37,323 bases of DNA from Thermoproteota archaeon. GTDB taxonomy: Archaea; Thermoproteota; Nitrososphaeria_A; Caldarchaeales; Calditenuaceae. The position numbers and the translations under genes were made by a program. A model generated the notes under the pieces. It was not told the origin of the DNA. It saw nothing but the letters and a program-made list of their open reading frames with translations, and ran no database searches. The stretch is taken from the NCBI GenBank assembly GCA_030550235.1, contig JAUQPU010000006.1, forward strand, positions 38,797 through 76,119. The letters run 5' to 3'. Each line of letters begins with the position of its first letter. Within the stretch, counting starts at the first letter, position 1. This document shows, in pieces, positions 1 to 8,423 of this stretch.

Positions 1-621
1 CTCGGACTGCAGATAACCGAGACGCTCCACACTATAATAGAGGAGCACAAGCAGGCGATTAAGAGCACTATTCTGGAGTTCAAGCTGATGCATGAGGAGT
101 TGATAGAGAATAAGACAGAGATAATTAAAGGCTTTATCGAGGAGAGGCTTAACAGGACTCTACAGATAAAGGAAGCTATACGCGACCTTAACGCGCTATA
201 CGCGGCGGGGAACATTACGCGGGAAGAATACTTGGCGAGGCTCACCGAGCTGAGGAGTGAGCTTAAGGCCTTAGCCAAGTCTGCGGAGAAGCTCGGCAAA
301 CTACTGCAAGAATTTTCCTCGCAGATGAAGGATATCGTCAAGGAGAAGGTCGAGAAGTTGAGGGAGATAAACAGAGAATTTGGGAGAAGTGTCGCCGAGG
401 AGGCGAGAAAGATAAAGGAACGGATTAGGAATGAGCTGAGGGAGGGGGAGGAGACGAACTCGACATCCACCACAACGGTCCAATCTCAAAATAATGATAG
501 TAGGGGGATAGGGAGAGGCCGCCATTCCTTCGCTACAACAGCCCCACAGACTGAGGGGGCTGGAGAGCAGCAGAGGGGGAATGAGCGTGAAAATAGGGGA
601 AGAGGTCATGAAGCAACATAG
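1..621 (+). CDS. Coiled-coil protein of unknown function, 5' end outside the window
   Basis: The frame is open from base 1, so this is the C-terminal 206 residues of a longer protein; the ATG at 88 is probably internal. About 145 residues are highly charged, Glu/Lys/Arg-rich and helical with heptad-like spacing of Leu and Ile, which suggests a long coiled coil. The last 55 residues change to a low-complexity tail rich in Ser, Thr, Gln, Asn, Gly and Arg and are probably disordered. No catalytic motif is visible. A membrane-bound winged-helix protein follows 113 bases later on the same strand, so the two may be co-transcribed and work together. I cannot assign a family. The reading frame and composition are clear; the function is unknown. 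Confidence 0.7.
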   Translation, partial: LGLQITETLHTIIEEHKQAIKSTILEFKLMHEELIENKTEIIKGFIEERLNRTLQIKEAIRDLNALYAAGNITREEYLARLTELRSELKALAKSAEKLGKLLQEFSSQMKDIVKEKVEKLREINREFGRSVAEEARKIKERIRNELREGEETNSTSTTTVQSQNNDSRGIGRGRHSFATTAPQTEGAGEQQRGNERENRGRGHEAT

Positions 622-737
622 ACATACATCGCAGTCGTAAATGTTGAAGCGGAGAGGAATAGATATAGAGGCGAGGAACGGACGTGATCTTACAACGCGG
701 GGGGTAGGCAAGATAGTCGAATCGCCCTGGCCGTGTG

Positions 738-1679
738 ATGGGAAAACAATTATATGATGTAGACTGGAGAACAGTTACTGCTGGCCTGACAGTGGGGATG
801 GAGATGCTGTTGATGATAGCATTGGCGCTGGCCCTGACACTACCCTCCTACACCATTTATCATTTAACAGTTCTTCCCGACGGCTCCACCGTCTGGGTGA
901 TCGAGCACCGATTCCCCCTTTCTACACCTGATGAAATAGAGATATTCAATTCGGTAGCAACCCAGCCGGAGAACCTTACCTCGGATTACAGCGCGAGGAT
1001 CGGCGCAATAGCTTCTGACGCGTCGCGAATAGTGGGGCGGGGCATGTCGATTGAAGGGTTCAGCGTAGAGGTCGAGACGGTGGAGACTGTAAGCGGCAAG
1101 ATGGGGCTCATTAAGATTGAGTTTACTTGGCGGGGCTTCGGAAAACTCTCATCCTCAGGTGCGATTGAGCTGGGAGATGTCTTCATAGGTGGGTTCTATC
1201 TATCCGAGGGCGAGACCCTTAGGGTCAAGATTCCAGCAGGGTTCGAGGTGGTGGAGGCTAGGCCAGCCCCGGACGGTCGAGGGGCCGACTATGTCGAGTG
1301 GAGGGGCAGGATGGTCTTCCCTGACGGCGAGCCGCGACTGGTTTTGAAGCCGGCTACGGCTCCTGCGAGTGGTGGGCTGCCCCCTCAGATGGATGGGCTT
1401 ATCCTGCTCTATGCTATTGGAGGAGGGGCCGCGGCATCCGTCCCAATTATATACTTTGTTTCTAGGATGCGGGTTAGGAGATTGCCACAGAAAAGCGAGC
1501 TGGATATCGTTATGGAGATAATTAGGATGCATAGTGGAGTCATCTATCAGTCCCAGATTGTTAGGGAGAGCGGCCTTTCAAAGTCCACTGTCAGCACTAT
1601 TCTCAAGGTCTTGGAGTCTCAGGGTAGGATAGTCCGCGTTAGGGAGGGTAGGGAGAACCTAGTGAGGCTTACACGCTAA
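738..1679 (+). CDS. Membrane-tethered winged-helix (MarR/IclR-like) protein
   Basis: A 313-residue protein starting at ATG 738; a GTG lies directly before it at 735. One hydrophobic segment lies at about residues 14-43 and a second at about 221-245. Between them is a beta-rich domain of about 175 residues. The last 60 residues form a winged helix-turn-helix with the recognition-helix pattern SGLSKSTVSTILKVLESQGRI, here split as SGLSKSTVSTILK followed by VLESQGRI, as in MarR/IclR-type domains. The likely topology puts the middle domain outside the cell and the DNA-binding domain inside, making it a one-component membrane sensor and transcription factor. Such proteins are known in archaea, but I cannot name the signal or targets. 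The coiled-coil gene upstream is a candidate partner. Confidence 0.75.
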   Translation: MGKQLYDVDWRTVTAGLTVGMEMLLMIALALALTLPSYTIYHLTVLPDGSTVWVIEHRFPLSTPDEIEIFNSVATQPENLTSDYSARIGAIASDASRIVGRGMSIEGFSVEVETVETVSGKMGLIKIEFTWRGFGKLSSSGAIELGDVFIGGFYLSEGETLRVKIPAGFEVVEARPAPDGRGADYVEWRGRMVFPDGEPRLVLKPATAPASGGLPPQMDGLILLYAIGGGAAASVPIIYFVSRMRVRRLPQKSELDIVMEIIRMHSGVIYQSQIVRESGLSKSTVSTILKVLESQGRIVRVREGRENLVRLTR

Positions 1680-1748
1680 ATGGGAGACTTCTGGTGCTAG
1701 CATTTATCCTGGAGCCGCTCCAAGTATTGGTTGAGCAGTGGTTAGGAC

Positions 1749-3188
1749 ATGGCCTTCCGTACAGGTAGGCTTAGTGGTGATGCGCCGAGGGACGTCGCAG
1801 AGTATACCTCTTCTCTCGGCTTCGACCGCGAGATCTACAGAGAGGTTCTCTTGATAAATGCAGTCCACCTGAAGAGCCTGGCGAGGATGGGATACCTCAG
1901 CCCCGACGCCTTGGCACGGGGGCTCGCAGCCCTGAAGGAGGCCTACGATAAACCACTGAGCCTGGATGACCCGCGCCTCGAGGATGTCCACATGGTGGTT
2001 GAGGACTATCTTGTGACGGTTGTGCCCGAGGCTGGTGAGAACTTGGCGCTGGGTAAGAGTAGGAATGACTCGGTGGCTACCGCCATTAGGATGAGGGCGA
2101 AGGCCCGGATGCTTGAGCTGGCGGACTCTGCTCTCAACTTGGCTAGTAGGTTGTTGGAGCGGTCTTTTGAGGAGGCTGAGACTATCTACCCCGCCACCAC
2201 ACATCTTCAGGTGGCTGCACCAGCCACCCTCGGCTTCATCCTCTCCTCCTACGCCTCGAGGTTATTATACTCTCTTGAGAGCCTAATCGGGGTCTACGCG
2301 TCTTTAGACTATTGCCCGCAGGGTTCTGCGGCATGCTGCGGCTCCACATTACCGATGGATAGGGGGTGGCTGGCATCCCAGCTGGGGTTCACACACGTCC
2401 TCGAGCACTCCCTAGACGCGTCATCGAGCAGAGACTTCGTCATAGACCTCCTCTCACTATCCCTGAAACTCCTAGTCATAGCCTCGGACATCGCCGAGTG
2501 GCTAATCCACGACCTCACGGCAGGTCTTCTCGACATAGGGGACGAGTTCTGCTCAACAAGCAGCATAATGCCCCAGAAGAGGAACCCCGTGGTGCTTGAG
2601 GTCATAAGGACAAAGGCCTCAGAGGCTCTCGGCGAGGCTGTGAGGGCCTCATCGATTATTCAGAGGAGAGTGGGTGGGTATGTCCTCGACCTCCAGCAGG
2701 TTACGCCATCCATCTGGAGGTCTCTCAAAGAGGCTTGCAGTGCTCTCGAGATGCTGGCGAGAGTTGTGGAGACTCTGAGGGTTGACGTGGACGCCGCGCT
2801 GGAGAGGTGCGGCCTCCTGGCGGGGATGGTGGAGCTAGCAAACTATCTGACACTGCAGCACGGCGTGGGGTTCAGGAGGGCCCACAGGGCGTGTGGCCGC
2901 TTGGCTAGGATGCTTGTCGAGAAGCGGCTGACGGAGGAGGGGCTTAGGGAGGCGCTGCAGGCTGAGGGAATAGATGTAGCGCTGGGTCTGGAGGAGGTCT
3001 ACAGGGTTCTAGACCCGCGGAGCATAGTCGCCTCATATGCTACTAGGGGCTCCGCGAGTCCGGGCGAAGTTAGGAGAATGACCGATGCGATGCGGCGTAG
3101 GATGGCAGAGCTTAGAGAGTGGGTCTCGGAGAATAGGAGGGTTTTGGAGGGTATTGTGAAGAGGGCCTTTAACCCTCAGGTCATGTAG
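1749..3188 (+). CDS. argH: Argininosuccinate lyase
   Basis: Cleaves argininosuccinate to arginine and fumarate, the last step of arginine synthesis, in the cytoplasm. At 479 residues it has normal length for the fumarase/aspartase superfamily. Visible motifs are GKSRNDS (residues 102-108, the SRND substrate loop, with Ser where bacterial ArgH has Gln), TTHLQ (150-154, catalytic His region), GSTLPMDR, and the signature loop STSSIMPQKRNP (269-280) carrying the catalytic Ser. Val follows RNP where bacterial ArgH has Asp; I believe archaeal ArgH often differs here. Adenylosuccinate lyase is a less likely alternative. The gene converges on lysK with an 8-base overlap, beside the LysW cluster that can also make ornithine, so the context supports ArgH. 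Argininosuccinate synthase is not in the window. Confidence 0.9.
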   Translation: MAFRTGRLSGDAPRDVAEYTSSLGFDREIYREVLLINAVHLKSLARMGYLSPDALARGLAALKEAYDKPLSLDDPRLEDVHMVVEDYLVTVVPEAGENLALGKSRNDSVATAIRMRAKARMLELADSALNLASRLLERSFEEAETIYPATTHLQVAAPATLGFILSSYASRLLYSLESLIGVYASLDYCPQGSAACCGSTLPMDRGWLASQLGFTHVLEHSLDASSSRDFVIDLLSLSLKLLVIASDIAEWLIHDLTAGLLDIGDEFCSTSSIMPQKRNPVVLEVIRTKASEALGEAVRASSIIQRRVGGYVLDLQQVTPSIWRSLKEACSALEMLARVVETLRVDVDAALERCGLLAGMVELANYLTLQHGVGFRRAHRACGRLARMLVEKRLTEEGLREALQAEGIDVALGLEEVYRVLDPRSIVASYATRGSASPGEVRRMTDAMRRRMAELREWVSENRRVLEGIVKRAFNPQVM

Positions 3189-4236
3189 CTGGGCCTCCCA
3201 GAAACTCCTCAACAGCCCCCGCTACTACACTGGCGGCGAGCTCAAGCTCCGATACACTCACCGCCTCTCCGGAGGTGTGTGCTAGGAGGGAGTTTCCAGG
3301 CCCATAGGCAGCTATGTTTCTCGTAAGCCTGTAGAGTAGGTTCATGTCGCTGGCGCCGGTCTTCTTGAGTATCCGCGGCCTTCTACCATGCTTCAGGATG
3401 GAGCGGTTTAGCGCCCTGACCACCGGTGAGGAGAGGCTGGCAGCCACAGGCTCTGTCAGGTCTAGGATCTCCAACTTGCATCTATGTAGTGTTACAGTCG
3501 CCTCAACCTTCTCGAGAATCGCAGATGACTCGACGCCGGGCGGATATCGAATATTTACTATCGCCTCTGCGCTCTCGGGGAGTTTTGTCGGCCAGTCTCC
3601 AGCCCGTATCTGCGTGACGGCGGATGTGGGGGCCTCATAGCTCCTGCCCTTGAAGGCTAGCCTGATGTCCTGTATTGCGTCGAGCAGCTTGTCTAGGGCC
3701 GATTCGCCCATGTATGGTGCGGAGCTGTGGCCTCCTCTCGCCACTGCCGAGATTCTGACAGTCAGGCTCCCTCTATAGCTTACAGCGACTCCAGTGGCTC
3801 CGGTGGGCTCTCCTATTATGACGCCGTCAACCTTCAGCCCCCTGCTGAGCAGCTCCCTCGCCCCCTGGCCCGTGCCCTCCTCATCCACAAGCCCTGCAAC
3901 AATCACCGTAGCCCTCCCAGGGTCAATCCTAGCGACCGACGCCCCCACCAGCATCGCCGCGAGGGGGCCCTTCGCATCCACAGCCCCCCTGCCATAGACC
4001 TCCGAGCCCCTCAGCCCATATTCTAGCTCGCCAGGCACGGTGTCGACATGCCCAGCCAATAGCAGGGTCCTAGCACCCCTGCCCCTCCTTAAGAGATAGT
4101 TCCCAGCACCGTCAATCTCTATCGAGTCGTAGCCCAGCCTCCGCGCTAGGCCCCTCATCGTCTCGGCAAGCCTATCCTCCATACCGGTGGGAGTATACTG
4201 GCTGAGAAGCTCCAGCAGAACCTCCTCCACCCTCAT
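3181..4236 (-). CDS. lysK: [LysW]-lysine/[LysW]-ornithine hydrolase
   Basis: Releases free lysine (and probably ornithine) from the C-terminal Glu of the carrier protein LysW, the last step of the carrier pathway. It is a 351-residue M20-family metallopeptidase relative. Metal-site motifs are GHVDTVPG (His63, Asp65), YGRGAVDAKG (Asp87) and VDEEGTG (the Glu pair 119-120, general base and metal ligand); IGEPTG and GGHSS complete the family pattern. Its ATG overlaps the lysJ stop as ATGA, so the two are translationally coupled. The place in the LysW cluster separates it from ArgE and DapE, which share the fold. In dual-use archaea one LysK serves both lysine and arginine. Confidence 0.9.
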   Translation of the reverse strand: MRVEEVLLELLSQYTPTGMEDRLAETMRGLARRLGYDSIEIDGAGNYLLRRGRGARTLLLAGHVDTVPGELEYGLRGSEVYGRGAVDAKGPLAAMLVGASVARIDPGRATVIVAGLVDEEGTGQGARELLSRGLKVDGVIIGEPTGATGVAVSYRGSLTVRISAVARGGHSSAPYMGESALDKLLDAIQDIRLAFKGRSYEAPTSAVTQIRAGDWPTKLPESAEAIVNIRYPPGVESSAILEKVEATVTLHRCKLEILDLTEPVAASLSSPVVRALNRSILKHGRRPRILKKTGASDMNLLYRLTRNIAAYGPGNSLLAHTSGEAVSVSELELAASVVAGAVEEFLGGPAT

Positions 4237-5399
4237 CTCACACCACCCTCTATAGACTGATGTAGGACCGTCCTCAAGACCGAGATGAAGAACTCTACAT
4301 CACCCTCAGTAATCAGGTATGGTGGGAGGATCCGGAGGACTATCAGGCCGGACCTAAGCGCTAGGAGCCCACTCTCCTGAAGCCGCGTGATTATTGGCGC
4401 AACTCTCAACTTCAGCTCAACCCCAATCATCAGCCCTTTACCTCTAACCTCCCTCACGACGCCGCCAGCCTCAGCCGCGACCTCTCTCAACTGGGAGGCA
4501 AGAACCTCACCTATACGCGCAGCGGTCTCGGGAACGCTCTCACGCTCAAGTGCCTCAACACCACCAACAACAGCGGCCAGGGCCAGCGGGTTCCCACCGT
4601 GGGTCGAGCCATGCTCACCCTCCTCCACCCTCGAGGCTATCTCGTCAGAAAAAGCGGCGAAGCTAACAGGAAAGCCGCCACCAATCGACTTACCGGCCAC
4701 AAGTATATCAGGTCTAACGCCATGCTCAAGGTGGCTCCAGACAAGGCCAGTCCGACCGAACCCCGCCTGAACCTCATCCACAATCAAGTAGGCTCCAACC
4801 TCCCTACACCTCTCTTCCAACGCTCTCATGAACTCGCGGGAGGCTATATGGACCCCACCTTCACCCTGAACAGGCTCAACTATCACGGCGGCCACCGTCT
4901 CGTCTATCGACTTGAGGGCCTCAACGCTGTTGAAGGGGAGGAAGAGCGTGTTGCCTGGGAAGGGTTCGAAACCCTGCCTGTATCTCTGGTTGTGTGTGAC
5001 ACTGAGGGCTGCCATAGTCCTTCCGTGAAAACCTCCCGTGAAGGAGGCATAGACCTTCCTCCCACTCCTCTTTCTAGCAATCTTCAAAGCAAGCTCAACA
5101 GCCTCGCTACCACTGTTCATGAAGAAGACGTGACCCAGGTGGCTTGGCAGTATTCTCCCCAAGCTCTTCAATGCCTCCTCAAGTATATCGGAGTCGAAGA
5201 TTGGGGAGAGGCAGTTGACAGTCTCCATCTGGCTCCTAAGCCTGGTTATTACGTACTTGTTTCTGTGGCCTAGGAATCCAGCCCCGTGTCCTGTGTGGAA
5301 GTCCAGGTATCTTCTGCCGGATGAATCCCAGACGTATTGTCCCTCAGCACGGGAGACTTTCAGCCCTCTGGGCGCCGCGAATTTCAGGAGGGATGGCAT
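4233..5399 (-). CDS. lysJ: [LysW]-aminoadipate semialdehyde / glutamate semialdehyde transaminase
   Basis: PLP-dependent class III aminotransferase, 388 residues, that converts the LysW-bound semialdehyde to the amine using glutamate. Visible features are the PLP-phosphate loop NSGSEA (95-100), the FTGGFHGRT region, the Asp of IVDEVQAGFGRTG (Asp208, pyridine nitrogen) and the Schiff-base lysine in VAGKSIGGGFP (Lys237). It closely resembles ArgD/acetylornithine aminotransferase. The surrounding LysW, LysX, LysY, LysZ and LysK genes point to the carrier-linked form, and it is the only such aminotransferase in the window. The start is ATG 5399, 7 bases after the lysX stop. The gene overlaps lysK by 4 bases. 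Confidence 0.9.
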   Translation of the reverse strand: MPSLLKFAAPRGLKVSRAEGQYVWDSSGRRYLDFHTGHGAGFLGHRNKYVITRLRSQMETVNCLSPIFDSDILEEALKSLGRILPSHLGHVFFMNSGSEAVELALKIARKRSGRKVYASFTGGFHGRTMAALSVTHNQRYRQGFEPFPGNTLFLPFNSVEALKSIDETVAAVIVEPVQGEGGVHIASREFMRALEERCREVGAYLIVDEVQAGFGRTGLVWSHLEHGVRPDILVAGKSIGGGFPVSFAAFSDEIASRVEEGEHGSTHGGNPLALAAVVGGVEALERESVPETAARIGEVLASQLREVAAEAGGVVREVRGKGLMIGVELKLRVAPIITRLQESGLLALRSGLIVLRILPPYLITEGDVEFFISVLRTVLHQSIEGGVR

Positions 5400-5406
5400 G
5401 GAGACC

Positions 5407-6255
5407 CTAGCCCCTCAATACGCGGACCGTCTCCTCGACTATCTTCCCAGCCAGGTCGTAGCCAGTAACCTGCACCGTGTTCCGAAACTCCACCACAGCG
5501 TTGACCTCGCCCACGAAGGTCTCACCATCTCGAGTCTCGAGAAGGTCTATGCCAAGGACGCCGCCACCCATAACTTCACCAGCCCGAATAACCAGGTCCA
5601 CCTGCTCCTCAGTAAGCCTGGCTGGCGCAGCCTTACCGCCAAGGGCCGTGTTCGTCTTCCAGCGATTGCTAATCCTATAGATGGCCGTTGGAACCTCACC
5701 CCATACGTAAAACGCCCTAATGTCTCGTCCAGGCTTATCAATGTACTGCTGGATGTAGTGTATCTTGAAGTGGGGAGAGGCCATTGATTCTCTGAAGTCC
5801 ATGATGTCGAGGAGGTCTTCTTCGCTCTCGGCGCGTGCTATCATCCTCCCCCAGCTCCCCTGGATGGGCTTAACCACAACTGGGTAGCCGAGCTCTCGCG
5901 CAGCAATAAGCGCACCCTCCCTGCTATATGCTATTGCTGTCCGAGGGGCCTTCAGCCCCCGGCTCACAATTTTGGCCGTAGTGACAAGCTTATCCCCACT
6001 ATCCCTGATGGTCTCGTACTTGTTGACCACAGGCGTGCCCCTCGACTCTAGAATAGCTGTTGTAGCGAGGGCTCTGTAGAAGCTCACACACCTCTGAAAC
6101 GCAAAATCGACATTCTCACCCGCACCGCTATTGTCTAGGAAATCGATCTTTTCAGGAACGAAGACTAGTTTTAGGCCGTGGCCTCGGCTCCTGATGGCTT
6201 CTATCAGCATCCGCTCCTCGTGCCGCAGCAGGTCATAGACTAGGCCAATTATCAC
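5407..6255 (-). CDS. lysX: LysX: LysW--2-aminoadipate ligase (ATP-grasp)
   Basis: ATP-dependent ligase that joins the amino group of 2-aminoadipate to the gamma-carboxyl of the C-terminal Glu of LysW, protecting it during lysine synthesis. It has 282 residues and the RimK-type ATP-grasp fold: PVVVKPIQGSWGRM (nucleotide-binding Lys and glycine loop), IQQYIDKPGRDIRAF and the metal-binding segment GEVNAVVEFRNTVQVTG (249-265). The EFRNTVQVTG tail resembles EFKNSVHTTG of Thermus LysX as I recall it, whereas the second ligase at 8420-9268 has EFKGFMEATG. I therefore call this copy the aminoadipate enzyme. That specificity is inference from the motif. The start is GTG, 4 bases after the lysW stop, with a GGGGAGAG-type ribosome site inside the end of lysW. 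Confidence 0.85.
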   Translation of the reverse strand: MIIGLVYDLLRHEERMLIEAIRSRGHGLKLVFVPEKIDFLDNSGAGENVDFAFQRCVSFYRALATTAILESRGTPVVNKYETIRDSGDKLVTTAKIVSRGLKAPRTAIAYSREGALIAARELGYPVVVKPIQGSWGRMIARAESEEDLLDIMDFRESMASPHFKIHYIQQYIDKPGRDIRAFYVWGEVPTAIYRISNRWKTNTALGGKAAPARLTEEQVDLVIRAGEVMGGGVLGIDLLETRDGETFVGEVNAVVEFRNTVQVTGYDLAGKIVEETVRVLRG

Positions 6256-6259
6256 TACA

Positions 6260-6442
6260 CTACTCTCCCCAGTCCTCGCCCACTTCCTCGGCCAGCCTCA
6301 ACACCCTAGACCCGTTGCTCGTGACTAGCTCGAGCTGGGCTCCGCACTCCTCATGTTCGAATAGCTCGCCGTCGAGGGCGTCGTCGGGGATTTTGACGCT
6401 CCCCAGACATACGGGGCATTTGAGCTCCGGCAATCGACTCAC
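6260..6442 (-). CDS. lysW: LysW amino-group carrier protein
   Basis: Small acidic zinc-binding carrier, 60 residues, to whose C-terminal glutamate the pathway intermediates are attached. The diagnostic C-terminus EDWGE is present. The zinc site is CPVC (residues 9-12) plus HEECG, so a C-C-H-C set of ligands, as I recall for Sulfolobus-type LysW. The start is GTG. A TATA-like sequence about 35 bases upstream suggests a separate promoter. lysX follows after 4 bases. It is the only LysW in the window, so it would serve both the LysX and ArgX ligases. LysW is easily missed because of its size, but the C-terminal motif and the neighbours make the call firm. Confidence 0.95.
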   Translation of the reverse strand: MSRLPELKCPVCLGSVKIPDDALDGELFEHEECGAQLELVTSNGSRVLRLAEEVGEDWGE

Positions 6443-6469
6443 CTATTCCGTACCCAAAACAACCTAGAA

Positions 6470-6484
6470 CCTATTGATAAACGT
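6470..6484 (-). promoter_or_regulatory. Putative TATA box of the lysW-lysX-lysJ-lysK operon
   Basis: Read on the minus strand, the sequence GTTTATCAATAGG lies about 35 bases before the lysW GTG, in a 106-base gap after lysZ. This suggests that lysWXJK can be transcribed separately from argX-lysY-lysZ. Confidence 0.35.
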
Positions 6485-6548
6485 ATCTTAACTGCTGTAA
6501 TCCGTAACCTAGGGGGCGGATTCGGTATTCTTTGAAGGTTACTCGGCA

Positions 6549-7346
6549 TCACTCACCTATCACCGTCCCTTGAAGTGTTGATATTCGTGAGAGGGGGTCC
6601 TCACCGAGGCCGCTGGTTATCAGCACCCTCTTCACTCCTCCTAACACAGTCTCGGAGGCCAGGGCAACCTTCCTATTCATTCCTGGGCCAATCTTCTTAG
6701 CCAGCTCTGACGCCTCACTTGCTGTGAGCCTCTCAGCAACCCGCCCGTCAACTATGACACCATCAACATCGCTTAGAAAGACCAGCAGCTCCGCCGCGAT
6801 GCCCCGTGCAATCCACGAGGCCGCCTGGTCTCCGTCAACGTTCAGAATCTCCCCCTCTGCCCCTAGCGCGAGAGGAGCTATCACCGGGAGGTAGCCTGCC
6901 TGCAGCAGCTGGTTGATTAGGGATGCGTTCACTGCCCTGATGCTTCCTGTATAGCCTCCGGGGATTATTCTCTTCCTCCCATGTTCACCCACAATTATTA
7001 TCTTCTTCTTCCTCTCAGCTATCAAGAGCCCTCCGTCGACCCCTGAAAGCCCAACCGCCTTGCCTCCATAACGCTGGATTGCCGAGACGATCTCCTTATT
7101 GAGCTTCCCAGCCATGGTCATCACATAGACCTCTAGCTCCTTCTCATCCGTGTATCTGCTCCTGATTCCGGATGGCGAGGTGACGATTATTGGCGTCACT
7201 CCAAGCTTCTTAGAGTACTCGGTGACGACGTCTCCACCACCGTGGACAAAGACTATCCCCTCACCGCTCATCCTAGCCAGATTCCTCGCGATGTTCTCCA
7301 TGTTGCTTTGCAGGGCCCTTCCACCAGCCTTAACAACAATCACCAT
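6549..7346 (-). CDS. lysZ: [LysW]-aminoadipate / [LysW]-glutamate kinase
   Basis: Amino-acid kinase of the ArgB family that phosphorylates the side-chain carboxyl of LysW-bound aminoadipate (and probably glutamate). The protein has 265 residues when started at ATG 7346. An in-frame GTG at 7361 exists, but ATG 7346 gives the usual N-terminus MVIVVKAGG and has a GTGGTGGTG-like ribosome site before it. Motifs include VKAGGR (phosphate-binding Lys), VHGGGDVV (glycine loop), LNVDGDQAA and FLSDVDGVI near the C-terminal nucleotide domain. It starts 21 bases after the lysY stop. The family alternative is ArgB acetylglutamate kinase; the gene neighbourhood favours the LysW-linked enzyme. Confidence 0.9.
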   Translation of the reverse strand: MVIVVKAGGRALQSNMENIARNLARMSGEGIVFVHGGGDVVTEYSKKLGVTPIIVTSPSGIRSRYTDEKELEVYVMTMAGKLNKEIVSAIQRYGGKAVGLSGVDGGLLIAERKKKIIIVGEHGRKRIIPGGYTGSIRAVNASLINQLLQAGYLPVIAPLALGAEGEILNVDGDQAASWIARGIAAELLVFLSDVDGVIVDGRVAERLTASEASELAKKIGPGMNRKVALASETVLGGVKRVLITSGLGEDPLSRISTLQGTVIGE

Positions 7347-7367
7347 ACACGACACCACCACGCGGCA

Positions 7368-8423
7368 TCAGACAGGGCTGATGGGGAGGAAGTTCAGCCC
7401 CTCCCTCTCATCAAGCCCCAGCATAATATTCATGCACTGGACAGCCTGTCCAGCAGCACCCTTTATCAAGTTGTCTATCGCGGCGAAGAGGGCCGCCCTC
7501 CCCCTCGAGGGCTCGACAGCGAAGCCCACGTCGCAGTAGTTGCTACCAACCACGTATTTTGGGTCAGGATACTTGACCGGCCCAGACCGGACAACACGGA
7601 TGAAGGGCTCTTTCCCATAGTGCTTTGCGTAGGCCCTCCAGACCGCTGTCTCGTCAATCGAGCCGGCTAGCCAGACGTGTGATGTTGCAAGCGCGCCTCT
7701 AACGTTTCCTACAGCGTGAGGCACCATGGCTATCTTTAGCTCCCTCCCACATAGGAGTGAGAGCTCCTGCTCGACCTCTGCTACGTGCCTGTGTCCCTCC
7801 GCCTCGTATGGCCTGATTACGTTGGCCCTCTCGGGGTGATGGGTCCCATGGCTAGGCTGCCTACCCGCCTCACTACTCCCCACCTTAACATCCACGGCAA
7901 TATGCTCCAATTCTATGAGGCCCTCTCTAACTGCTGGGGCCAGAGAGAGTATTGCAGCGGTAGAATTGCAGCCTGGACAAGCAACAACCCTCGCATTCCT
8001 TATCTCATCTCTATGAATCTCCGGCAGTCCATAGACACTCTCAGCCAAAAGCTCGGGCTCGCCGTGTCTGAACCCATACCACTCCTCGTAGAGCCTGGGA
8101 TTCTTGAGCCTGAAGTCAGGGCTCAGGTCCAAAACCTTCAGCCCCGCCTCCACAAGCCTCCTAACCACCGTGTGGGAGACGCCTGAGGGTACGCTTAGAA
8201 AAACCACATCAGCCTCTGAGACTATCTTCTCGAGGTTTAATTCCGAGAATTTAATCGAGCCCAGCACTGAGCGGAGGTTCATGTGTACAGTCGCGACTGG
8301 TTTTCCAGCATATTCGCGGGAGGTTGCTGCTGTAACCTCTACTCTTGGATGCATGGCTAGAAGTCTGAGGGCCTCGCCTCCGGTATAGCCGCTAGCGCCT
8401 ATAATCGCCACTCTAAACGTCAT
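7368..8423 (-). CDS. lysY: [LysW]-aminoadipate/[LysW]-glutamyl phosphate reductase
   Basis: NADPH-dependent reductase of the ArgC/Asd fold, 351 residues, converting the LysW-bound acyl phosphate to the semialdehyde. The N-terminal Rossmann motif is IIGASGYTGGE (8-18). The catalytic cysteine is Cys152 in ACPGCNST, equivalent to the ArgC active-site Cys. HGTHHPERANVI and the MVPHAVGNVRG segment match the substrate-binding part of the family. Its ATG overlaps the argX stop as ATGA, so argX and lysY are translationally coupled. It is the only such reductase here and is presumably shared by the lysine and arginine branches. Confidence 0.9.
   Translation of the reverse strand: MTFRVAIIGASGYTGGEALRLLAMHPRVEVTAATSREYAGKPVATVHMNLRSVLGSIKFSELNLEKIVSEADVVFLSVPSGVSHTVVRRLVEAGLKVLDLSPDFRLKNPRLYEEWYGFRHGEPELLAESVYGLPEIHRDEIRNARVVACPGCNSTAAILSLAPAVREGLIELEHIAVDVKVGSSEAGRQPSHGTHHPERANVIRPYEAEGHRHVAEVEQELSLLCGRELKIAMVPHAVGNVRGALATSHVWLAGSIDETAVWRAYAKHYGKEPFIRVVRSGPVKYPDPKYVVGSNYCDVGFAVEPSRGRAALFAAIDNLIKGAAGQAVQCMNIMLGLDEREGLNFLPISPV

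Noticed and set aside
4599-5273. 224-codon frame on the plus strand
   Set aside because: It lies opposite lysJ, has no family pattern, and its composition reflects the GC-rich antisense of a real gene.
5215-5787. 190-codon frame on the plus strand
   Set aside because: Antisense to the ends of lysJ and lysX, with no start context or conserved pattern.
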